This document shows, piece by piece, positions 8,595 to 16,859 of a DNA stretch of 19,012 nt. The notes under the pieces are model-generated. The model saw only the letters and a program-made list of their open reading frames with translations. It was not told the origin of the DNA and did no database searches. Numbering within the stretch: the stretch's first letter is position 1; each line of letters starts with the position of its first letter. Location: contig JALKBU010000984.1 in the NCBI GenBank assembly GCA_023091735.1, positions 1 to 19,012 on the forward strand, in the 5' to 3' direction. A program made the translations under genes and the position numbers. Source of the stretch: Trichomonas tenax. Its lineage: Eukaryota > Parabasalia > Trichomonadida > Trichomonadidae.

Positions 8595-9173
8595 CAACCA
8601 TCGGGCTTTTTCCCATTTCCCATATGGAGTCTTCCACACGTGCGTCCCCAAACGAGGGAAAAATTATATTTTACAATAAAAAGTATTTTTTTTGGAAAAT
8701 GGGGGAAACATTTTACAGTGAGGAACCATACATTAGATAAGGAAATACACCGCGAATTCATGGTTTCAATTTCAAAGAAAACTAAATACCTTTCTCTGTA
8801 TCACCATCTTTCCCCATTTTTCCTCTCAATTCCCAAAAGGTGACACAAAATTGAATCCCCGCCAAGCATTTTTTAGTTTGAGGGTACTCAATTTTGAGGA
8901 AAAGTGACGCTCGATTTCAATACCACAAATGGGGAGCTTGGAGAATTTGAGAGTCATTGGCCGCAAAAAAGGGGATTTCGTAGTTATATTGCTTGTAATG
9001 AAATAAATCAAAGCTAATTTCGTTTTTTGATAGGTTCAAAATTTTTAGTTCATTTATTTGTGTTTGTCATGTGGCCGGAGGCTTTGCCTCCGACCACGAT
9101 TTTTTTTTTGGTTCCCAAATGAGGGAAAAAACTTAAATAACGTATAAAAAGTGACCCGCAAAACCGATGGTTG
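8595..9173. mobile_element. 579-bp MITE-like insertion with TIRs and a 7-bp target-site duplication
   Basis: The left end CAACCATCGGG is the inverse of the right end CCGATGGTTG. It is flanked by ATCATAA at 8588-8594 and 9174-9180. The other arm of the large inverted repeat has the uninterrupted site (AAATCATAATAGCA in reverse complement, near 6770-6790), which fixes the borders to the base. The interior has no transposase-sized frame. It holds G/A-rich blocks (AAACGAGGGAAAAA, AAATGAGGGAAAAA) and a short hairpin (GGAGGCTTTGCCTCC near 9077). It is a non-autonomous DNA transposon by structure, and I do not recognise the superfamily. Confidence 0.85.
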
Positions 9174-9180
9174 ATCATAA
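9174..9180 (+). repeat. target-site duplication, right copy (ATCATAA)
   Basis: Identical to 8588-8594. Confidence 0.85.
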
Positions 9181-9808
9181 TAGCACATCATCATTAATAC
9201 AGAACATAGACACATATAACACATATTACAATAATATATAGGATAACGGGCTTTCAACTATGCATATAAAAGTAAAAAACACAAAATTTTGAAATTCATA
9301 ATATCTCATTTAACACATTGTTTTTAAACACATACTAGAATAATGATAAACACATATAATGTAATGCATTGATATAGTTTAAAAATTCCACAGACATGTT
9401 TTGAGAATGATTTCATGCATTAATGCGTTTCGCGCACGGTCAGATTTCTAGGTGATTATCAAACTGTACAAGCACAGAAATCAACATACACACATTATAT
9501 AATACTATTATAAATATATTAGGCATGTATTTTATTATATTAATCATAGCTGGAGAAAATATCATTATACATATCCCATAAATTCAGAAAAACACTCATC
9601 AACACAAAACAGACACAATATCGGAAATTGAACGCTATAATCTCTCATACACAGACACAAAAATATACATATTTTTAAATAATATTATATATCAATCATA
9701 GACTTATTCTCCTCCTCTTGCATATTTTAATTCAGCAAATATTGTTTGTTATTCCTATCATAGTAATATCTTTCCAATCATGGTGTGTACTGAGATTCAA
9801 AAATTAGG

Positions 9809-9832
9809 GCTCACTTTTGTGAAAAAGTGCCA
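9809..9832 (-). repeat. right terminal inverted repeat
   Basis: The reverse complement begins TGGCACTTTTTCACAAAA and ends GTGAGC, matching 5928-5953. CACTTTTGTGAAAAAGTG is itself a palindrome. Confidence 0.6.
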
Positions 9833-10370
9833 TATCCCGTGTTGAATCTTCTTTGAAATATGGCTCAACAAGTTTGGGACTATCTTCATTTTTTGCAAGA
9901 GAGTTAAGAACACTTGAGAATCCTTCTCTTGATTTTGTTATTGATAAATATATTTTTCCCAACATTGAGTATTTTGTTGTCAATAAAGAAGAAGGTTTTT
10001 CATTTGTAATATTTCCAATTAATGCATTGTCATTGTTATATAATCCAACAATATTTGACCATGTTAAAAGTGTATAGATGTTACTGAAGCAAAAACAAAA
10101 CATTGATGAGCCAATATCTTTCATATCTTTTTATGATTCCCTTCTCCAAGATGTCTTTTCATTGAAGTATAGTGCGAAAGCTAAAAATATTCCAACTAAA
10201 ATAATGAGAGTGATGGAAGCCCAAACTTTGTTGAAATAGCTTTCTTTTGACTTCAATTCATTCAGTAAATGATATAAAGCTATTCTAACTTTATGATCTC
10301 TAATTCATTTGTTTCCAAAGAATTCTTCTTTTTCGTTATCGATTTCAATTCCTTCATTGGATTTCTTATA
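9833..10370 (-). pseudogene. adenylyl cyclase receptor/transmembrane region, copy 2 (5' part)
   Basis: Reading leftwards from about 10370, fragments encode a hydrophilic stretch, then a hydrophobic helix (WASITLIILVGIFLAFALYF), then a basic segment, a stop, and the region MKDIGSSMFCFCFSNIYTLL to LAKNEDSPKLVEPYFKEDS. The latter matches copy 1 at 5015-5470, which ties it to the cyclase family. Stops occur (a TAG near 10303 and a TAA near 10130), so it is not functional. The frame ends at 9833 where the terminal repeat begins. The catalytic end lies 3.9 kb away at 5656-5927, and several hundred residues that should lie between them are missing. Confidence 0.6.
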
Positions 10371-10399
10371 ATATGTGCTTTCACTTGAAAGATTATCTC

Positions 10400-11618
10400 T
10401 TAATGTTGTTGTATCTCTTAAAGATTCATTATTAGAAGATATACTAAAACGCTATCAGATATTTACAACATTAACAAATCCTAATGGTTCAATTCGTAAA
10501 GAATTACGATATAATTGTCTAATATATGCGTTATCTTATGTAATTACTGATGAAAATATCTTAATGGAAATATCTAATAAATTTTTAGATTGTAAATATT
10601 GTCCAATAATTGTTTTAGCTAAAATATGTGATGAATATAAAATTTGGTGTGAATTAAAATATTATGATGATAAATCTGGTAAAATGTGTATTGCTATTGA
10701 ATCTCGTAATAAGCATTTGGGACCCGATACCGGATATAATTACAAAATAAACCTTTACACATATAAAAATCACAATTTTATTAATGAAATATTACCCATA
10801 AGTTCATATTTCATAAAACATTATGATGAAGTTGTTGCCTATGGTAATTCTCATAATTGGTCTAAAGAGAAAATGTTTATGGCTAGTAAATTTCGTAAAA
10901 ATAATTTTGAAATCGATTCATCAAAATCACACATTAATAGTATTAATCTAATTAAATTATTAGAAGAAATTGAGGCATTCATACCATTATCGCATAGTGA
11001 TAAAGATGTTCAAATTTCTGGTATATCTTCAATACATTTATCAAAAGAAAATACCAAGTGCGAATATGATTCGCAGTCCAATATTAATATTGGTCCAAAT
11101 AAAATTCCCAATGTAATTGCTGATACAAATTTTAGATTAATGTCCGATAATAATTCCAAGAAATACGTACCAAAGGATATTTCTTATTGGTATGCTGATT
11201 TTGAAACATGTCCTAAAGATAATAAGGAAATACCATTTATGATATGTTTGAGCAATATCGACGGTAAAATATCGATAACATTTAATGGTTTTGATTGTGA
11301 TAAACAATTTATGGATTTTATTCCAAACAATAGTATCGTATATTTTCACAATTTAGGATTTGATAGAAGAATTTTAATGAAATATAGTGTGAAAAATAGT
11401 ACTATGAAAGGTTCCAGAATAATTTTACAGCAACATAAATAGCAAGGTAAAAATATCAAATTACGTGATAGCTATTCTATCTTTACACAAAAATTGGCAA
11501 ACTTTCCAATATGTTTCCCTGAAGCATTTGCTGATATGAATATCCATAAAGAACTTTTCCCATATAAATATTATAGTTATGATCGTGTAATTAATAACAT
11601 TGGAATAATTTCAGATGT
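10400..11618 (+). pseudogene. Maverick/Polinton protein-primed DNA polymerase B, N-terminal and exonuclease part
   Basis: The frame encodes a Polinton-type PolB N-terminus (YNCLIYALSYVITDEN) and then the 3'-5' exonuclease. ExoI is YADFET at about 11191 and ExoII is YFHNLGFDRRIL at about 11341. A TAG at 11440-11442 interrupts it. The same frame then continues with LRDSYSIFTQKLANFPICFP and IHKELFPYKYYSYDRV, typical of this family. Similarity ends near NNIGIISDV (about 11618), where sequence belonging to the opposing gene takes over. The palm and thumb catalytic motifs (SLYP, KxY, DTD) are absent. Intact Maverick PolB exceeds 1000 residues and replicates the element. The 5' boundary against cyclase-related DNA lies near 10370-10430. 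Confidence 0.8.
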
Positions 11619-11936
11619 TGTGCAGCCATTGGCCACGCTTATACTTTTTGTAAGAATAATCCGTAAAAATTTTATAGCAAACGATTTATTGTTTGATTGT
11701 GAATTAGATTCGTCAGATATAATACATTTGGTAATTTTGTAACCAGGTATCTTATATTTTGTATTTAATTTATATGTGGATAATTCATTAAATTCTTCTT
11801 CATGTAAATTATAATATTTTTGAAATTCTTCAGGATTATTAAATGTGATAATTTTTGGGTTATAACTTTCGATAATTTCTAAGGGTTTAACATCTTTTAA
11901 ATTTTTCAGAGCACCATTAACATATTTAAACGTCAT
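11600..11936 (-). pseudogene. Maverick-associated small ORF, 3'-truncated
   Basis: The ATG at 11936-11934 opens a hydrophilic protein beginning MTFKYVNGALKNLKDVKP, followed by PKIITFNNPEEFQKYY and ELSTYKLNTKYKIPG. It reads like an intact small Maverick gene for its first ~75 residues. Its tail runs into the end of the polymerase fragment, so the last ~40 residues (to a stop at about 11577) are probably junction sequence. Function is unknown. It is head-to-tail with the next minus-strand ORF. Confidence 0.5.
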
Positions 11937-11962
11937 TTATAATAAATAAAAATATTTAAACA

Positions 11963-12199
11963 TTAATAAACTATTTTTATCATCCATCGTGGTACTTTAA
12001 CAATTTCTGAATTTTTTAGAGATTTACAAACGAACAAATTACCATCTTTATCTATAACTTTAAATCTACCCAATATTTTTGATTTAATTTTATCCATGGA
12101 ATGTGATATGTTATATACTTCGACAATTTTATCAACAACATTATATTTAGGTATAGATGCCGTTACAAAGTTTTCTTTAGCCATCACAAAATTTTTCAT
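11963..12199 (-). CDS. Maverick-associated small basic protein
   Basis: This 78-codon frame begins MKNFVMAKENFVTASIPKYN. A second start at MAKENF is possible and may be the original one. It has a short-strand-rich character (ILGRFKVIDKDGNLFVCKSL, then VPRWMIKIVY), as in a small SH3-like or OB-like fold, but no family is certain. It is flanked on both sides by minus-strand Maverick ORFs 27-50 nt away, so it probably belongs to the same transcription group. Confidence 0.55.
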   Translation of the reverse strand: MKNFVMAKENFVTASIPKYNVVDKIVEVYNISHSMDKIKSKILGRFKVIDKDGNLFVCKSLKNSEIVKVPRWMIKIVY

Positions 12200-12244
12200 A
12201 TGAATATCAAATATTTGCCTTCTGATAATTTTGTTCTCAAATTT

Positions 12245-12530
12245 TTAGTCAATAGATATCTTATATACGAAAGAAATTTTATGTTGATACACATCCACAA
12301 ACATTTCATAATATTCTTTCAGAGAATTCTTATTGGAGATTATTTGAGATAATTTATAGTAATAATCGCTAAAAATATTCCAATTTTTCATCGGATATAA
12401 TGTTTGAAATAATCTAATGTCATATATTGGGGAATTATTTTCAGAATATCAATAATTTAATTTATCAGTTAATTGTTCTGTAATTTCACCAACACAATAT
12501 ATATAACAATCATATGCGGTATACATATCT
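12245..12530 (-). pseudogene. degenerate Maverick-associated ORF
   Basis: Reading leftwards, the frame encodes KDMYTAYDCYIYCVGEITEQ, LTDKLNY, an in-frame TGA, then SENNSPIYDIRLF, YPMKNWNIFSDYYYKL and KEYYEMFVDVYQHKISFVYK, ending at a TAA (12247-12245). No clear start codon is present at its upstream end near 12530. The single stop and constant frame suggest recent inactivation. No family is recognised. Confidence 0.5.
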
Positions 12531-12570
12531 TTTAGAAATTATTGAGTAAATTCATATATTTTTTTCTTTA

Positions 12571-13035
12571 TTGTATATTTTAAATTATATATATATAGAT
12601 AACGATGATTATGTTAATGACAAATGTAATTTACAATACAATCAATCTGAAGATGCTGATTGGTTGTCTGAAGAAATGGAATTAGAACTTATGGATAGAA
12701 CATCAAAAGAAAATTTAGAGAAAATACCTGGAACAAATATTTATTTGAATTCTGTTAATGTATTTGTTGGTAGACAACTTACTGGTAAAACATTCTCTAT
12801 GACTAAAGAAATTATTAAATTATCAAGACATTCCAGAGCAACACATCTAATAATATACGTAAATAAAGATGGTGAAGCTAATGATGAAACTTTTGACAAA
12901 TGTGCTAACCTGATAGAAACTTATGTGATAGGTAAATGGGCTGATAAAAAAGGTTACAGAGTTGATTATTCAGATGTAAATAAAGATGGTATTGATTACA
13001 TCTCAAACCACTTGAAAGATTTGATGCGACTAACT
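12571..13035 (+). pseudogene. Maverick genome-packaging ATPase (FtsK/HerA-like), N-terminal fragment
   Basis: A Walker A motif is visible: VNVFVGRQLTGKTFSMTKE (GRQLTGKT fits GxxxxGKT) at about 12752-12808, followed by the helix and strand expected of a P-loop NTPase (ATHLIIYVNK). Packaging ATPases of Polintons and adeno-/NCLDV-like viruses pump DNA into capsids. Walker B and the sensor region are absent because the frame collides near 13010-13060 with the 3' end of the capsid gene on the other strand. The listed ATG at 12571 is in AT-rich leader, and a later Met (12676, MELELMDRTSKENL) is a more likely start. It stops at 13071 in foreign sequence. Confidence 0.65.
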
Positions 13036-13670
13036 GATACTGTAAAAATCTTGCGCCAAGTGTTGAAATAACTTGATCTGGTATATTTTTACCATTAACT
13101 GTTAATTGGACATTATCATAAATAGGATTTTCAAATACAGTATAATCGTTATTATGCTTTGGGAACATTACAGAAATACATGTTACATCATTCAGTGGCA
13201 TATTTACTGTAGATTGTACACCAGCTTCTGTGGCAGCTAATGGAAATGCGTTATATTCTAATTCTTGTGATGGAATAATTAATGGTGAATTTGATAATTG
13301 GTTACAAATTAACGATAAAGCATTATCGGTAATATTAAATCCGAACATATTGGACTTAAGCATTATAATGGACATACTATTAACCATTAACTTAAGATTT
13401 CCTGGTGTTGCTGTATATTGAATTATATCGTTAGAAGAACCAGTTGTTGTTTTAGAAAATTTTACGATACCTTTTGCTGTATTATTTATCTGAATAAATT
13501 GATGTGTAAAACATTCTGAAGGATTTTTAGTAAATATGGTCATGGCAATCAACTGTACGTAATTGAAAACTTCTAGTACCATCATTAATTTGTACCAGGG
13601 ATTTTAGATTTTCAAAATATTGTGCAATATTACCCTGTAAATTGTTGTTATTATTTAGCTTTGTATTAAA
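13020..13670 (-). pseudogene. Maverick major capsid protein (double jelly-roll), 5' and middle part
   Basis: Reading leftwards, an N-terminal piece (NSAFNTKL, then QGNIAQYFENLKSLVQINDG and LRTVDCHDHIY) is followed by a frame change near 13530 into a long frame. That frame holds INNTAKGIVKFSK, NSMSIIMLKSNMFGFNITDN, ISVMFPKHNNDYTVFENPIY and NVQLTVNGKNIPDQVISTLG, the style of Polinton jelly-roll capsids. The likely start codon reads ATA instead of ATG (just before the Asn-Ser-Ala codons near 13680). The C-terminal half is missing: near 13010-13060 it abuts the truncated ATPase. It is not expressible as written. Confidence 0.65.
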
Positions 13671-13709
13671 TGCCGAATTTATTTTAAATAAAATAAAAAA
13701 ACATAAATA

Positions 13710-14015
13710 ATGGTATTAATTTCAAAATTTTATTTAAAATTAAAATGGCTTTCCGGATTTTGGAATAAACTAAAAGATGTTGCTAAGAAAATTGGTCGTG
13801 GAATTAAATCTGGATTTAATTGGTTAACAAATAATGTTGTTAAACCTGTAGCTAGTTCATTTGGTACTCAATTCGGTAATAAAGTTAAGGAAAATTTACC
13901 AAAAGTTGGATTTGAATTTGGTGTGAATAATAATGGTGATAGAAAATCTGTGATAAATACAAATGATGTTATATCTGATGTTGGTTCATGGGTTGTTTCT
14001 AAACTAAAACATTAA
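13710..14015 (+). CDS. Maverick small amphipathic protein, adenovirus pVI-like minor capsid candidate
   Basis: This intact 101-codon frame has an ATG at 13710 and a TAA followed by AA (14013-14017), giving a TAAA poly(A) signal. The N-terminal half has Trp/Lys-rich amphipathic segments (WLSGFWNKLKDVAKKIGRGI, then KSGFNWLTNNVVKPVASSFG), resembling the membrane-active peptide of adenoviral protein VI found as a minor capsid gene next to the capsid gene in Polintons. It lies head-to-head with the capsid gene (about 30-40 nt apart), consistent with a shared divergent promoter. Assignment is by composition and position, not by a conserved catalytic motif. Confidence 0.5.
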   Translation: MVLISKFYLKLKWLSGFWNKLKDVAKKIGRGIKSGFNWLTNNVVKPVASSFGTQFGNKVKENLPKVGFEFGVNNNGDRKSVINTNDVISDVGSWVVSKLKH

Positions 14016-14148
14016 AATATTGATCCAAAAATAAATTTTTATTTTTATTAAATGGGATTAATACTACCGTTATTTATTATAGTTGTATATTTCAGGAATA
14101 AATCAAGCGTGTAACACTAAATCACATTCGTTAAGTTTTAATATGATC

Positions 14149-14360
14149 TTATTTTAAGATAGTTATAACTTTATTTTTCTTAGCACGTTTTAGTTCAGAA
14201 CTATTTTCATGAGCACATCCGGTAATTTTCAAAAGATTTTTATAAATAGTAAATAATTTATATTTAACATTTTCTTCATCATCTACTTTAGGATTTCCAC
14301 CAATGAAAATTTCATTAAATTGTCCTGTGTTAAATTAAAAAGATTTTGAGTTGTTGTCAT
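14149..14360 (-). pseudogene. frameshifted Maverick-associated small ORF
   Basis: From an ATG at 14360-14358 the product starts MTTTQNLFNLTQ. The coding text then moves to another frame near 14325 (GQFNEIFIGGNPKVDDEEN, KYKLFTIYKNLLKITGCAHE) and ends LKRAKKNKVITILK with a TAA at 14151-14149. In the original frame a stop comes soon after the shift. The protein would be about 70 residues, basic at the C-terminus, function unknown. Its place beside the pVI-like gene and its AT-rich codons place it in the Maverick. Confidence 0.5.
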
Positions 14361-14775
14361 AATTATTTATTAGAAGAAAAAATATATTAATTTTATCATA
14401 ATATATAAAAATTATTTTTTATTTTCACAAATTTAGATAAACCATTAATAAATCATAACAATAAGAATTTTGATTATTAATTAAACAATACATTTTAATA
14501 ACAAATTATAGAAATTATTGGGATTTTGATATAAATGATAGGAAAATTGTTATGGTATGAATTTTGGGGAAAACATAATTATGAATATTCTCAGAGTAGT
14601 GATTTATAAGGTTTGGACAAAATTTTGGACTACCCCTAGAAATCCCACTCTGTGTACTACTATACATGTTTAGTGTTTAAATTTTTCAAAATAGAGATTT
14701 CGTAATTATGACAAATGCGACAAAATATAGAAATAAAAGTGACATAAAGGTTTTTCGCACGATTACCAGAAAAAA
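14361..14775. other. Maverick outer flank and upstream region of the TRAP-alpha-like gene
   Basis: Mostly A/T. The sequence changes character near 14600-14670 (GGACTACCCCTAGAAATCCC), which may be near the element's end, but no terminal repeat partner is in the window. AAAAGTGACATAAAGG at about 14735 lies about 40 nt before the start codon. No clear trichomonad Inr (TCAYTW) is seen close to the ATG. Confidence 0.4.
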
Positions 14776-15462
14776 ATGTTTTTCGCATTTTTGCTGTTAG
14801 CGAGATCTGAGGACGAATCCCTCGGTACATACGACCCGAACACACGAGCTTACCTTCCTCCTCTCACTAAGGACACCATCGATGCACGTGGTCTCTTCAT
14901 TGACTATCCAGATGGCAAACTTCCACTCTACACTGAGATGATTCGCATCGTTTCTACATACAAGGCTATGGCCGCTTCTGAGCTCGACATCCAGACAGTC
15001 TTTGGTCACATCTACAACACAGATGGTGAGTTAGTTAACAACTACACAACCTTCTCATCACCAGCACGCGTCAACGCCGAGGAATCCACAACACAGCCAA
15101 ACATTATCCAGTGGACATCCGTTATGGAGCCAAACACTTACCTCATCGACGCTTTTGCTATTGTCTCGGCTGCTGATGGAAAGAACTACTCAGTTCTCAT
15201 CCTCAACCAGACAGTCGAGTTCGTTGAGTACACAAACTACAAGGAAACAATCGGCTCTGCTATTCTTTATATTCTTGTTATCGTTATTCTCAGTGGTATC
15301 ATCTACCTTATCCTCTCCAAGGATCAGAGAACTACAATATCAACAGCTGTCCAGGCAAAGACAACAAAGAAGAAAGCAGTTCGCGATTATAACGAGATTC
15401 ACTCTGATCGCTCTTCCTCTCCAGGAGCCACAAAGAGGATAACATCTCCTTCTAAGCAGTAA
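14776..15462 (+). CDS. SSR1: TRAP-alpha-like translocon-associated protein (signal sequence receptor alpha)
   Basis: The intact 228-residue frame begins MFFAFLLLARS, a short signal peptide. A lumenal domain of ~145 residues follows, then a transmembrane helix at about 159-182 (AILYILVIVILSGIIYLIL) and a 46-residue basic, Ser/Lys-rich cytosolic tail. The end of the lumenal domain (NYSVLILNQTVEFVEY, about residues 137-152) matches TRAP-alpha, whose lumenal domain ends in a '..FNQTV.V.E' strand just before the membrane; both have a glycosylation sequon there. TRAP-alpha sits next to the Sec61 channel in the ER and helps insert selected signal sequences. Codon use is biased to CTC, ATC, AAG and GTC, unlike the neighbouring AT-rich Maverick genes, as expected of a well-expressed housekeeping gene. 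The family call rests on domain order and that motif. Confidence 0.7.
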   Translation: MFFAFLLLARSEDESLGTYDPNTRAYLPPLTKDTIDARGLFIDYPDGKLPLYTEMIRIVSTYKAMAASELDIQTVFGHIYNTDGELVNNYTTFSSPARVNAEESTTQPNIIQWTSVMEPNTYLIDAFAIVSAADGKNYSVLILNQTVEFVEYTNYKETIGSAILYILVIVILSGIIYLILSKDQRTTISTAVQAKTTKKKAVRDYNEIHSDRSSSPGATKRITSPSKQ

Positions 15463-15479
15463 GCAATACATTGCTTAAC
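15463..15479. terminator. palindrome just after the TRAP-alpha-like stop
   Basis: TAAGCAATACATTGCTTA starts with or near the stop codon (TAA at 15460-15462) and can fold as a short perfect stem with a two-base loop. Whether it aids 3' end formation is unknown. Confidence 0.3.
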
Positions 15480-15622
15480 TTTAACCAAAAACACACTCAA
15501 TCAACTAAACATATTTATTATATAACTTTTCACATTGTTTCCTTCTTCATATATGGCTTGGCTTTGTGGTTAACAGTTAAATAATCGAAGATACAAACAT
15601 TTAATAAAAAACAAATATAAAT

Positions 15623-16207
15623 CTAAAACTTGGCTTGAAGAAGTATATTTGGAATCCTTTCACCATTGGTTTCAACATAACGCTTGAAACTACGCGTCAC
15701 TTGAAGATCTGGAAGATTCGATGATAAAGGAGCAATATTTGATTTAAATCGATCAGATTTATCAAACACTTTCCTAATTGGTTTGGGTCCTGGTCTTGAA
15801 GTGTCTTTATTACTTGGATTTTGTAAATTTGTCGGAACTTCAGCGCTAAGCATCAATTCGGGTTTAAATTTGCGAACTCTGGTTGGCCTGGACTTCTTTA
15901 ATAACTCTATATAGTGGTCAACGTTTTCTTTTGATGGTCCATCAAAATTAACTGTTTCTTTTTCAAAACCATATATTGTGAATCTTCCTGTCAGTCTTGA
16001 GGCATCTTTTATATCATATTCATAAGGTTTTCTTTTCTCTTCAGAAACTTTTTGATACCATTCACGTGCACTGAAAGGCGGAGGCTTTGGATATAACCTT
16101 TTCTTCGTCTGCTCCGCCTCATCGACAAAGTCAATTTTCGGCAAAACCGGTGGATGTGGTTTCTTTCTCGGCGCTCTTGAATAAATCGTTTGAATTTTGT
16201 CACATTT
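15623..16207 (-). CDS. unrecognised basic, Pro/Lys-rich protein without an in-frame ATG
   Basis: The minus-strand frame is open from 16207 (stop TAA at 16210-16208) to a TAG at 15625-15623. Coding character is strong: RKKPHPPVLPKIDFVDEAEQ, LYPKPPPFSAREWYQKVSEE, LTGRFTIYGFEKETVNFDG and HYIELLKKSRPTRVRKFKPE. No ATG exists in this frame until residue ~98 after the first Pro-Lys-Ile. An out-of-frame ATG at 16205 is followed at once by TGA. Thus the start has been lost, a frameshift lies near 16200, or an upstream exon is spliced on. The composition suits an axoneme- or cytoskeleton-associated protein, but that is only a guess. It is convergent with the TRAP-alpha-like gene, about 160 nt apart. 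Confidence 0.5.
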   Translation of the reverse strand, partial: KCDKIQTIYSRAPRKKPHPPVLPKIDFVDEAEQTKKRLYPKPPPFSAREWYQKVSEEKRKPYEYDIKDASRLTGRFTIYGFEKETVNFDGPSKENVDHYIELLKKSRPTRVRKFKPELMLSAEVPTNLQNPSNKDTSRPGPKPIRKVFDKSDRFKSNIAPLSSNLPDLQVTRSFKRYVETNGERIPNILLQAKF

Positions 16208-16758
16208 TTAAATGTCACTTATAGAAATTTTAGTTTGATTTTTGATCATTATTCATATTGCACTCCAATTATATTTTTTCATTTCAAATATATATATCAA
16301 TTACGCTTTGGAAAGGTGATGCATTTTGGGTGTTTCGTGGACACACAAAATATCAAAAAAAATCGGGCCTTCGGCGCTGGCGTGGCGTCATCATCGCCTC
16401 AGGCAGTTCAAAAGCAATCAAAATTTCACCTATATCCCTCCTTTTTTTCTTTTTTCCTTTTCTCCTTCTTTTCTTTTTCTCTCTTCCCGATATCTTTCGA
16501 AAACACCAATTCTTGACAAAAGTAACACATTTTGAAAAGTTTACAAAAAGTAACTGTTCTAAAATGGTTCACTTTTGTATCAAGAATGGAAATATTCAAA
16601 TAAAAATTAAACTAAGCAAGTTCAATGTTATCATTTCCATTTTCCAAATTCGCTTGTATCTAAAAATGGTTAGTTAATTTTGCATAAATTTGTATCATAA
16701 TTATACAATATTGCAAAAAGTCAAAAATTTGCGAATAATTTTACGATTTTAAATCAGT
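16208..16758. other. intergenic region with a pyrimidine tract and a G/C-rich patch
   Basis: A G/C-rich island (GGGCCTTCGGCGCTGGCGTG near 16364-16383) stands out in otherwise AT-rich DNA and is followed by a 60-nt T/C tract (about 16438-16498). Plus-strand frames across it (16190-16677) are low-complexity Phe/Ser/Leu and look like chance. No gene is supported. Confidence 0.45.
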
Positions 16759-16791
16759 CATTAGATCCGAATTTAAATATGGATCTGAATG
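16759..16791. ncRNA. weak hairpin preceding array 2
   Basis: AGATCC at 16763-16768 pairs with GGATCT at 16781-16786, and CATT at 16759-16762 with AATG at 16788-16791 around a 1-nt bulge. It is short, but its centre (about 16775) falls one array pitch before the next hairpin. Confidence 0.3.
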
Positions 16792-16859
16792 GAATAGCTT
16801 AAGAGGAATTAAAACATTTCTGTGAAAAATGTACGTTACTTTTTAATTTTCATTTTTTC

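Larger units (their letters stand above)
8427..9650 (-). repeat. right arm of the large inverted repeat, interrupted by a nested insertion
   Basis: This is the reverse complement of the left arm (about 6305-6940) once the 579-bp insertion and one copy of its 7-bp duplication are removed. Correspondence includes CTATATATTATTG near 9230 and GGTGATTATCAAAC near 9450. The minus-strand frame here (GCYDLIKIDAFDVVKEVLPQ) mirrors the left-arm peptide. Lengths agree to within a few bases, so the duplication is recognisable along its whole length. Confidence 0.75.
5928..9832. mobile_element. candidate 3.9-kb element bounded by short palindromic terminal repeats
   Basis: The two ends are inverted copies. 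TGGCACTTTTTCAC at 5928-5941 mirrors 9819-9832, and the match runs on through A's into GTGAG (about 22 nt with a 3-nt length difference). Each end is itself a small palindrome (CACTTTT..AAAAGTG). The segment separates two parts of a cyclase pseudogene. Inside lie large inverted arms, a nested MITE-like insertion and an array of small hairpins, but no transposase or other convincing protein gene. No target-site duplication is visible outside the ends, so it could be a non-autonomous element with a damaged flank, or a rearranged locus. Confidence 0.45.

Noticed and set aside
5928..9832. Target-site duplication at the outer ends of the 3.9-kb segment
   Set aside because: Flanks (ACCCGCAG on the left, TATCCCGT on the right) do not match; CCCG alone is too short.
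16190..16677. Overlapping plus-strand frames of 69-139 codons
   Set aside because: They translate a pyrimidine tract (Phe/Ser/Leu runs) and overlap each other in several frames; no protein character.
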